64,000 bases of DNA from assembly GCA_002424605.1 (NCBI GenBank), contig DIKQ01000013.1, forward strand, positions 124,001 through 188,000, written 5' to 3'. Shown one piece after another: positions 57,853 through 64,000 of the stretch. Numbering within the stretch: the stretch's first letter is position 1; every line of letters starts with the position of its first letter. The position numbers were made by a program, and so were the translations under genes. A model generated the notes under the pieces. That model was not told the DNA's origin. It searched no databases and saw only the letters and a list, made by a program, of their open reading frames with translations. The DNA comes from Cloacimonetes bacterium UBA5614. Its GTDB lineage: Bacteria > Cloacimonadota > Cloacimonadia > Cloacimonadales > Cloacimonadaceae.

Positions 57853-58377
57853 TTAGGGTAAAACTATTCCGCTGATGACAGGCGGATTATAGACTCTTTG
57901 TCCCAGTTCGTTGTCCAGGAAGAGCAATCCTTCCGGTCTGCCTTTGATAATATTGAGTTTTCCGATGATGGTTTCGTCGTTGTTTTCCTCTTCCACCTGT
58001 TCATCCAAATACCAGTTCAGGAAGCTGGCAAAGGCATGGTCTTTTTCTTTGATGGCAAGGTCCATAAGGTTGTTGATGCTTTTGGTGATGAAGTGTTCGT
58101 GTTCCAGAGTCTGCTTGAAGGCGTCCATAGGGTCCTTGAAATCCCTGGCCGGCTTGGCGATGGCTTTCAGTTCAACTCTGCCGCCCCTGTCCAACAGGTA
58201 TTTGTAAAATCCCATGGCGTGGGCATGCTCTTCACGCGCCTGCACTTCCATCCAGGTGGCAAATCCGTTCAGAGTCTCGCTGGCGAACCAGGCGCTCATG
58301 GCATTGTAAAGGTATTCGGAAAATAATTCCCGGTTTATTTGTTCGTTAATGGCGTCCTGCAATTTCTTGCTTATCAT
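57853..58377 (-). CDS. ftn: Non-haem ferritin
   Basis: The 174-residue iron-storage protein matches bacterial Ftn throughout. INEQINRELFSEYLYNAMSAWF and EVQAREEHAHAMGFYKYL carry ferroxidase Glu and His ligands, and NWYLDEQVEEE supplies the third-helix glutamates. The first codon overlaps the stop of fprA by 4 bases, so iron storage and oxygen or NO reduction are co-expressed. Confidence 0.97.
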   Translation of the reverse strand: MISKKLQDAINEQINRELFSEYLYNAMSAWFASETLNGFATWMEVQAREEHAHAMGFYKYLLDRGGRVELKAIAKPARDFKDPMDAFKQTLEHEHFITKSINNLMDLAIKEKDHAFASFLNWYLDEQVEEENNDETIIGKLNIIKGRPEGLLFLDNELGQRVYNPPVISGIVLP

Positions 58378-59567
58378 GTTTCCTCCATGTATATCTTTAG
58401 ATTTTCTTCAATTTGTTTGGTTATTTTTTGCAAAGTCTCTTCATCCGGAACATACTGAGCCTTGACTGGTTCCATCATTTCAAGTCCGCATTCCTTCTCG
58501 TCTCCCATCAGTTTATTGACCAGGTCAATGCTCTGGCCACCCCAGCCGTAGGAACCGAAAGCCAGCCCGATTCTCTTTTTGGGAGCCAGGCCTTTCATAT
58601 AGTAAAGGAATCCTGCCACATCAGGCAAAATAGTGCTGTTGATGGTCGGAGAACCGACGCAGATGTAGCGAGCGGTCAGCAGTTCTGTCATTATATCTGA
58701 CCTCAGGCTGTTTTTAAGGTTGAACATCCGGATTTGCATACCCTTGTTTTCAAAGGCGCGGGCGATGGCGTAAGCCATTTTCTGCGTGCTTTTCCACATA
58801 GTGTCATAGATGATGACAGCTTTGTTGGGGTCAGTGTCGTTGTTTGCCCACAATTTGTAGTTGCTGATTATTTCCGGAATGTGGTCTTTCCAGATAACTC
58901 CATGACTGGGGGCAATGATTTCAATATCCAGTTTTTCCACAGTTTCCAAAGCTTTCTGCACCTGGCTGCCATAGGGCATGACGATATTGGCATAATAATT
59001 CTTTGCTTCATACAGGGCCAGGTCAACCGGGTAATCCGAGTCAAAACGTTCCGAAGCGCACACATGCTGTCCGAAAGCGTCATTGGAAAAGAGGATTTTC
59101 TCTTCCGGGCAATAGGTGACCATATTGTCGGGCCAGTGCACCATGGGAGTGGTCACAAATGTCAGGTTGCGCTTTCCGATGCTGACAGTGTCTCCGGTCT
59201 TGACCTCGTGGAAATTCCAATCCCGCTTAAACTGCAGTTTAAGCCCCTTCACAGCCATGGCGTTAGTATATACGACCAGGTCTGGATATCGGTCCAACAG
59301 CTTAATCAGACTGCCAGAATGGTCCATTTCCACGTGATTCTGGATGATAATGTCTATTTTGGCGGGGTCTATCACCTGGCTGATGCGTTCCATCATTTCA
59401 TCGTAATGCTTGTCATCGACGTTGTCTATCAGGACGACCTTTTCATCTATAATCAGGTAGGCATTATAGGTGGCCCCGTGATGAATCTGGTAGCTGTGAA
59501 AACAGCGCAAATCCCAGTCAATGGCTCCCACCCACCAGATGTTTTCTCTCAGTTTTACAGGTTTCAT
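58374..59567 (-). CDS. fprA: FprA/rubredoxin:oxygen oxidoreductase (A-type flavodiiron protein)
   Basis: This enzyme reduces oxygen (or NO) to water with electrons from rubredoxin. The ATG at 59567 follows GGGAGAAAG and gives 397 residues. The N-terminal metallo-beta-lactamase domain carries the diiron motif NHVEMDHSGS (HxExD). The C-terminal flavodoxin domain has IIYDTMWKSTQKMA and GSPTINSTILPDVAGFLYY for FMN. It is co-transcribed with ferritin. Confidence 0.95.
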   Translation of the reverse strand: MKPVKLRENIWWVGAIDWDLRCFHSYQIHHGATYNAYLIIDEKVVLIDNVDDKHYDEMMERISQVIDPAKIDIIIQNHVEMDHSGSLIKLLDRYPDLVVYTNAMAVKGLKLQFKRDWNFHEVKTGDTVSIGKRNLTFVTTPMVHWPDNMVTYCPEEKILFSNDAFGQHVCASERFDSDYPVDLALYEAKNYYANIVMPYGSQVQKALETVEKLDIEIIAPSHGVIWKDHIPEIISNYKLWANNDTDPNKAVIIYDTMWKSTQKMAYAIARAFENKGMQIRMFNLKNSLRSDIMTELLTARYICVGSPTINSTILPDVAGFLYYMKGLAPKKRIGLAFGSYGWGGQSIDLVNKLMGDEKECGLEMMEPVKAQYVPDEETLQKITKQIEENLKIYMEET

Positions 59568-59640
59568 GCTTTCTCCCAAAGTAAATTCTACTTAAATGAT
59601 ATGATATTCCATTGGCGTATTTTTACAAGTAAAAATTTCG

Positions 59641-60444
59641 TTATTTCTGGCAAACCGGACAGTAAAAGCTGCTTCTTCCCGCCTGTTTGATGCGCTTAAT
59701 CTCATGTCCCTGTGGACACTTCTCTTTCTGGTAAACCTGCAGGAAATTCTGGAATTGTCCTGTCTTGTCGTCTATCTGGCGAAAGTCTGACACACTGGTA
59801 CCGTTCATGGCAATGGCTTCCGTGAGTACCTGCCTGATGTGATTCACGATATCCTTCAACTGGCTAACGGATAGGTCAGCAACGCTGGTCTCTGGACTAA
59901 TCCCTGCCCTGTAAAGGATTTCGCAGACATAGATATTGCCTAGTCCGGCTACCACTGACTGGTCCAGCAAGGCGTTTTTCACAGGCGCTTTCTTACCGGC
60001 AAAGCCCTTTTGCAGGCATTTGTAGGAAAAAGACCTATCCAGCGGTTCGGGTCCCAGTTCCGGCAGATAAGCATCAATCCTGGATTCCGGGGTGACGATG
60101 ATTTTACCGAAGGTGCGGATGTCATTGAATATTATCCTGGCGCATCCGGTAAAAGTGAGCAGAGCCCGGATATGTTTGGCATCTTCGTTTTCATTTTCAG
60201 TATAAATCAGCTTGCCGGTCATGCGCAGATGGATGACAAGGGCGTTGCCTCTTTCCAGATGCAGGATGATATATTTTCCCCTGCGGCAGAATTCTGTGAC
60301 ATGGGCGGGAAACAATGGCTGCACGATTTCCGGGTCATAAATCACGGTTCCGTTGTAGAGCGAGTCCAACTGGCAGAGAGGCTGCCCGTTTATGGTGCGT
60401 TTCAGGCCCCGCAGGACAGTTTCAACTTCAGGGAGTTCCGGCAT
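59641..60444 (-). CDS. mutM: Formamidopyrimidine-DNA glycosylase
   Basis: MutM excises oxidised purines. The 267-residue protein starts PELPEVETV with the catalytic Pro1/Glu2, has the conserved Lys in HLRMTGKLIY, and LLDQSVVAGLGNIYVCEILY. The C-terminal zinc finger reads KCPQGHEI...SSFYCPVCQK: the second of the four usual cysteines is missing and a His one position on may replace it. It touches trxB by one base, which puts repair and thiol redox genes in one transcript. Confidence 0.94.
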   Translation of the reverse strand: MPELPEVETVLRGLKRTINGQPLCQLDSLYNGTVIYDPEIVQPLFPAHVTEFCRRGKYIILHLERGNALVIHLRMTGKLIYTENENEDAKHIRALLTFTGCARIIFNDIRTFGKIIVTPESRIDAYLPELGPEPLDRSFSYKCLQKGFAGKKAPVKNALLDQSVVAGLGNIYVCEILYRAGISPETSVADLSVSQLKDIVNHIRQVLTEAIAMNGTSVSDFRQIDDKTGQFQNFLQVYQKEKCPQGHEIKRIKQAGRSSFYCPVCQK

Positions 60445-61409
60445 TATTCACTCCATTCTTCAACGTATTTGTTTATCCAGTGAGCGGCGCAAGCGCCGTC
60501 GCCGACAGCGGTTGCCACCTGGCGCAAAGCCTTTGCCTGAACGTCTCCTGCAGCCCAGACGCCGTCCACACTGGTCTTATGGGACCGGTCTGTCACCAGG
60601 TATCCGCCTTCCAGTTCCAATTGTCCCTCAAACAGCTTTGTGTTGGGGTCATTGCCTATGAAAACAAAGATGCCGTCCACTTTCATGATTTTTTCCGTGT
60701 CATCCTGCGTATTCTTAAGGATGATTTGCCGTCCTTCCGGATTATCAAAGTCTATGTGTGTGACCTGATAGAAAGGCAGGAGCTCAATTTTGGGATTGGC
60801 TTTCACCCTTTCCTGCAAAATCTGGTCTGCCTTATAGCTGTCACTGCGGTGGATGATGGTGACCTTTGCCGCATATTTTGCCAGGAAAACCGATTCCTCA
60901 AAGGCGGTATTGCCTCCGCCGATGACTGCAATGGTTTTATCCGGATAAAAGGGTCCGTCGCAGGTGGCGCAATAGGAAACTCCGTTTCCCTTATAATTGT
61001 CCTCGCCCGGAACGTTCAGTTTGCGGGGGGAGGAGCCGGTGGAAATCAGGATGGTCTTGGCTTTCCAGACGGCATAGGGGGTATGCACCTGCTTGATGTT
61101 GCCGGTAAGCTCCACTTTGGTCACTTCTTCGTTGATGACTTCCAGGCCAAACATTTTTGCCTGGGTCTCCATATCTTTGGCAAGTTTCTGTCCCAGCACC
61201 GGTTCAGGAAAGCCGGGGTAGTTTTCCACCCATTCGGTGGAGGTCAGTTGTCCGCCGGAAATCGCCATCTTTTCTATCATAAGGGTCTTCAGCTTGTAAC
61301 GGGCGGCATACAGCCCTGCTGTAAGCCCGGCGGGACCTCCCCCGATGATTATCAGGTCATAAAGCTCTTCCGGATTGGCATTGGCTGTGAAGCTAAGATT
61401 GAAATCCAT
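60444..61409 (-). CDS. trxB: Thioredoxin reductase
   Basis: The 321-residue flavoprotein passes electrons from NAD(P)H to thioredoxin-like proteins. FAD loop IIIGGGPAGLTAGLYAAR, redox-active CATC in GVSYCATCDGPF, NAD(P) loop VIGGGNTAFEE, and the C-terminal FAD motif GVWAAGDVQAKALRQVATAVGDG are all present. HRSD takes the place of the HRRD often seen after the nucleotide loop. Its probable partner is the glutaredoxin-like protein encoded 4 bases upstream. Confidence 0.97.
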   Translation of the reverse strand: MDFNLSFTANANPEELYDLIIIGGGPAGLTAGLYAARYKLKTLMIEKMAISGGQLTSTEWVENYPGFPEPVLGQKLAKDMETQAKMFGLEVINEEVTKVELTGNIKQVHTPYAVWKAKTILISTGSSPRKLNVPGEDNYKGNGVSYCATCDGPFYPDKTIAVIGGGNTAFEESVFLAKYAAKVTIIHRSDSYKADQILQERVKANPKIELLPFYQVTHIDFDNPEGRQIILKNTQDDTEKIMKVDGIFVFIGNDPNTKLFEGQLELEGGYLVTDRSHKTSVDGVWAAGDVQAKALRQVATAVGDGACAAHWINKYVEEWSE

Positions 61410-61413
61410 GATA

Positions 61414-62046
61414 CTACAGCGCTTCCTTTATCTTTGCCACCAGGATATCCTCCGGCGCTGCGCCTTCCTGGAACCACTTTTCGTTGATTACGGTGCGCGG
61501 GACTCCCTGCACCCCGTACTTGACTGCCAGATGGGGAAATTCGCTCAGTTCAATCATTTCCGCCGTAACCTTATCACTGTGGAAAGCCATGGCATGAGCC
61601 AGCATCACAGCCGGAGGGCAATAGGGGCAGGTGGGTGTCACAAAGACCTTGAGGTGAACGGGTTTCTGCAGGTTATCCAGAAAAGCTTTGGTGTCATTGG
61701 TGAGTTTTGCCACTCCGGTGGATACCATCAGGAAGGCACTCAGCAGCGAGGAAAATTCATACCCTGCCGGGATGCCGGTAAACCTGATTCCGTGGTCTTT
61801 TTCATCCATCACAACGATGGTAGGAAGCTCTTCAACCCCATATTTTTTTGCTTCTGCTTCGTGGGTTTCAAAGTCAAAAGCTTCCAGTTTCAGCTTGTCA
61901 TTGATAGCTGCAAGCTCGTTCAAAAGCTCATGGGTTTCTTTACAGTAACCGCATTCATTGCCTTGTGTAAAGAGTTTCAGTGTGACGGGTTTTACCATAT
62001 TTGCCAGGATTTTGCTTACTTCCTGTTTGATTTTATCGTCTAACAT
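61414..62046 (-). CDS. Two-domain glutaredoxin-like protein disulfide oxidoreductase (PDO)
   Basis: The 210-residue protein consists of two thioredoxin folds. The first has CGYC at residues 32-35, the second CPYC near residue 140 (TPTCPYCPPAV). Each has a cis-proline loop (EELPTIVV; GVPRTVI). This is the PDO/Grx-like family, usually reduced by TrxB, which is the next gene. It is the first gene of the PDO-trxB-mutM operon. Confidence 0.93.
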   Translation of the reverse strand: MLDDKIKQEVSKILANMVKPVTLKLFTQGNECGYCKETHELLNELAAINDKLKLEAFDFETHEAEAKKYGVEELPTIVVMDEKDHGIRFTGIPAGYEFSSLLSAFLMVSTGVAKLTNDTKAFLDNLQKPVHLKVFVTPTCPYCPPAVMLAHAMAFHSDKVTAEMIELSEFPHLAVKYGVQGVPRTVINEKWFQEGAAPEDILVAKIKEAL

Positions 62047-62153
62047 CGGATTTTATTCCTCCCAGAGTTATTTATTATTGTTAGTCCAATAATAGAATAA
62101 TCCACAAAACCAGTTTTGACGAATACAAATTACCGGAGACACAAAACTTGCCT

Positions 62154-62253
62154 CCTGCATAGTGAGATGTCCCGAAGATGTCCCGAAGATGGCCGGGTTT
62201 TCTTCGGGAGGCTTCGGGGCATCTTCGGGACATCTCATAGAGGAAGAAGCAGG
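62154..62253. repeat. Palindromic intergenic repeat, family A, copy 4 (centre inverted)
   Basis: Arms GAGATGTCCCGAAG (62164-62177) and CTTCGGGACATCTC (62223-62236) are as in copy 1, and the flank CATAGAGGAAGAAGCAGG follows as in copies 1 and 2. The centre, however, reads CCGGGTTTTCTTCGGGAGG, the reverse complement of the centre in the other three copies. The ATGTCCCGAAG unit is also duplicated inside the left arm. Confidence 0.9.
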
Positions 62254-62263
62254 GGAAAAGGCA

Positions 62264-62296
62264 CAAAAAAAGACGGAACCACAGGGGATTCCGTCT
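62264..62296 (-). terminator. Terminator of the TlpA-like/TPR operon
   Basis: On the minus strand AGACGGAA and TTCCGTCT (62296-62289, 62278-62271) form an 8-bp stem with a 10-base loop, followed by seven T. Confidence 0.93.
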
Positions 62297-62322
62297 CAGG
62301 AAACAGATTAAGGGGATTTCGC

Positions 62323-62964
62323 CTATTTCTTTTTGCCTGTTTTTATCAAAAGGACTTCGTGCAGGGCGCGGATGCTGTCCTCTGAAATCACTTCATCCGG
62401 ACTTTCCTCTTCTTCGGGGTCCAGGGTCATGGCAATTTCCAGATTTTTTAGCGCGGGTTTATATTTTTTCAGCTTATACTGGATTTTCGCCATCCAGACA
62501 TAGGCGTCGTAATGTTCGGGGTTGGTTTCAATGGCTTTGGCGATTGACTTTTCCGCATCCTTGTAGCGTTTGAGGAGATAGAGGGCTTCGCCTTTGTGAC
62601 GCCAGGGGCAGGACCATTTGGGGTATTCCAGGTTGATGACGTTATACTTGTCTACAGCTTCTTCCAACTGGTTCTGGGCAAGAAGAAGATTGGCAAACTG
62701 GAACTTGGCTCCGGCTGCCAGGGTATGAAAATCCGGCTGGATTTCCTGCGAAAGCCGTTTTGATTCAATGGCAGCGAGGTTTGCCATGAGGATTTTGATG
62801 CTGACCTTGGTGCTGTCTTTGGCAAGTTCCTGACTGCAATAATCCCAGGCAGCGGCAAAAGAGGCGGAGCCGGGATTGGCAAAATAATCGCGGACAGGGC
62901 TTTCCTGGGCTGACAGCAGCAATGCCGCCAGCAGAATGAGGCATATTATCAGATGCTTTTTCAT
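62323..62964 (-). CDS. Secreted TPR-repeat protein
   Basis: The 213-residue protein has a signal peptide (ending near LLLSAQ) and about four TPR-like repeats, the last three in series (AVDKYNVINLEYPKWSCP, AEKSIAKAIETNPEHYDAY, ALKNLEIAMTLDPEE). It is probably a periplasmic scaffold. It follows the TlpA-like gene by 39 bases and ends before a strong terminator, so the two form the end of an operon. Confidence 0.82.
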   Translation of the reverse strand: MKKHLIICLILLAALLLSAQESPVRDYFANPGSASFAAAWDYCSQELAKDSTKVSIKILMANLAAIESKRLSQEIQPDFHTLAAGAKFQFANLLLAQNQLEEAVDKYNVINLEYPKWSCPWRHKGEALYLLKRYKDAEKSIAKAIETNPEHYDAYVWMAKIQYKLKKYKPALKNLEIAMTLDPEEEESPDEVISEDSIRALHEVLLIKTGKKK

Positions 62965-63003
62965 GTTGTCTCCTGTTTAGTATCTATTTATTTCATGCAA
63001 GGT

Positions 63004-64000
63004 TTAGTAAAGCAAATCCTCAACCCAGAAGGTGAGATTTTCGCCGATGTCGGCAACCAGGCCTCTCTCTTCATAGCGGATGTTGCCGTCGCGGTCTATC
63101 ACGCAGAGAAAGGGGATGGCTTCAAAACCGTAGGCGGAGGAAAGAATGTCGTTACCATACAGCAAAGTCATGGCAAAGCCGTTTTCAGCCATAAAGGCAG
63201 CCGCTTCATCCGGGTCTTTTTCCCAGACATTGATGCTGTAAACTTTCACTCCGGGAGGCATTGCGTTGCGCATCCAGCCGTCCAGGATTGGCATCATCCT
63301 GGCGCAGGGGTCGCACCAGGTCGCCCAGAAGTCCAATATTACGATGCTGCCCTTCAGGTCAGCCAGGCGAACCGTGTTGCCCTTTTCGTCTTTCAGTTCC
63401 CACAGGGGTGCCGGTTTGCTGGTCTTGGTGGCAAGGGCTTCCACCCTGCGGCTCTCGCGGTTGATGTCCCAGGCGGTTTTGAACTGGCCGATGTATTTCT
63501 GCCAGCGGATATCCTGACGCAGGGGCTCCAGGTCTTCTTCAGACATCATCCAGCCGTAGAGGTTGTTGGGCTGGGATGAGAGCAGGCCAAGGAAGTCAAA
63601 GGCGCGGTCCGGTTCTCCGGCAGCTACGCTTGCCAGCAGGTAAAGTTTTTGGACATATTCGTCCTGCAGAGAAGCGGGATTGACTTTCACATAGTCAAAC
63701 AACATGTTATAAGCTCCGCCTTCAAACAGGACGCTAAGATAGGTGATGGTGGTCTGGAACTCTTTTTCGGCATCAGACATGTATTGAGTGAGCTTGGAGG
63801 TGTAAACTGCACGCCGGATGTAGGTTTCCAGCATCAGAAACTGGTCGGTGCGGAAGTAATAATCAAGGTAAAACTGCCAGTTAAGCCATGACATATTCTT
63901 GTCCACAGCCTGTGCCAGCAGACGGTTTGCCTCCGGCACGCGCTTTTCCCAGACCAGCAGGGCAATATTCAGGTAATAGGCGGATTCGCTGTTGGGAAGT
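63004..64000 (-). CDS. TlpA-like thioredoxin-domain protein (5' end outside window)
   Basis: The open frame continues through the window edge; a GTG at 63939 is internal, because the frame upstream stays open and reads as helical repeats (ESAYYLNIALLVWEKR). At least 190 residues of TPR-like helices precede a C-terminal TlpA/ResA-type thioredoxin domain with VILDFWATWCDPCARMMPILDGW (CxxC as CDPC) and the cis-proline loop GFEAIPFLCVIDRDGN. It is likely an envelope-located thiol reductase or redox sensor, with the TPR protein gene next downstream. Confidence 0.85.
   Translation of the reverse strand, partial: LPNSESAYYLNIALLVWEKRVPEANRLLAQAVDKNMSWLNWQFYLDYYFRTDQFLMLETYIRRAVYTSKLTQYMSDAEKEFQTTITYLSVLFEGGAYNMLFDYVKVNPASLQDEYVQKLYLLASVAAGEPDRAFDFLGLLSSQPNNLYGWMMSEEDLEPLRQDIRWQKYIGQFKTAWDINRESRRVEALATKTSKPAPLWELKDEKGNTVRLADLKGSIVILDFWATWCDPCARMMPILDGWMRNAMPPGVKVYSINVWEKDPDEAAAFMAENGFAMTLLYGNDILSSAYGFEAIPFLCVIDRDGNIRYEERGLVADIGENLTFWVEDLLY

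Noticed and set aside
60315..61487. 390-residue plus-strand frame
   Set aside because: It is antisense to mutM and trxB, both with full catalytic motifs; its composition is that of a shadow frame.
63004..63939. GTG at 63939 as the start of the TlpA-like gene
   Set aside because: The frame stays open upstream to the window edge and reads as TPR-like helices, with no ribosome site before the GTG.

Overview
The window looks like a chromosome segment of an anaerobic, Gram-negative (diderm) bacterium of the FCB group, most likely Candidatus Cloacimonadota (Cloacimonetes/WWE1). This is inference. The grounds are: BamA and other outer-membrane barrels; secreted proteins ending in a 'YPNPFNP...YNLKGQ' sorting domain; an oxygen- and superoxide-defence cluster typical of anaerobes; divergent pilins that begin MGTQ; and several families of short palindromic intergenic repeats. 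Gene density is high, operons are tight, and start and stop codons often overlap. There are no rRNA or tRNA genes, no transposase and no CRISPR array.

Layout. 1-1.4 kb: end of an outer-membrane barrel gene, a DsbD/CcdA-like membrane protein and a YgaP-like small membrane protein. 1.6-4.9 kb: secreted subtilase with FG-GAP repeats and a sorting domain. 5.1-11.3 kb (minus strand): a seven-gene operon beginning pgsB-pgsC-pgsW (poly-gamma-glutamate synthesis), followed by a secreted protein, an outer-membrane barrel, an acidic small protein and gpsA. 11.7-20.3 kb (plus): bamA, then a radical SAM gene, ispD, an unusual long glmS, ispF, mobB and thiF. 20.3-23.5 kb: a secreted beta-helix protein between direct copies of a multi-hairpin repeat. 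23.5-25.7 kb (minus): nadC, a zinc-ribbon coiled-coil protein and the RNase P RNA. 25.9-26.9 kb: secreted M14 carboxypeptidase.

27.2-42.7 kb is the most distinctive part: a divergent type IV pilus / type II secretion-like locus. It encodes two paralogous pilin-like proteins with almost no leader peptide, each behind a near-consensus sigma-54 promoter. These are followed by a PilC/GspF platform protein, a PilB/GspE ATPase, three more pilin-like proteins (one with a LamG-type lectin domain), a degenerate receiver fused to a cyclic-nucleotide-binding domain, a PilT ATPase with an altered Asp box, a PilM-PilN-TPR fusion, a PilO-PilP fusion, a short secretin and a hybrid histidine kinase. About 5 kb further on (47.0-50.6 kb, minus strand) lies a TPR-containing histidine kinase with a sigma-54-dependent response regulator, a plausible but unproven controller of the pilin promoters.

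42.9-46.8 kb: the conserved block rpmH-rnpA-yidD-yidC-jag plus a metallo-beta-lactamase-fold hydrolase. 50.9-55.2 kb: a small secreted protein, polA and a lipoprotein. 55.3-59.6 kb: oxidative-stress island (desulfoferrodoxin, rubrerythrin, rubredoxin, ferritin-like protein, ferritin, FprA flavoprotein) interrupted by tsaB. 59.6-62.0 kb (minus): mutM, trxB and a two-domain glutaredoxin-like oxidoreductase. 62.3-64 kb (minus): a TPR protein and the 3' part of a TlpA-like thioredoxin protein that runs off the window.

Four families of palindromic intergenic elements are spread through the window. One has four copies, one of which carries its central segment inverted.
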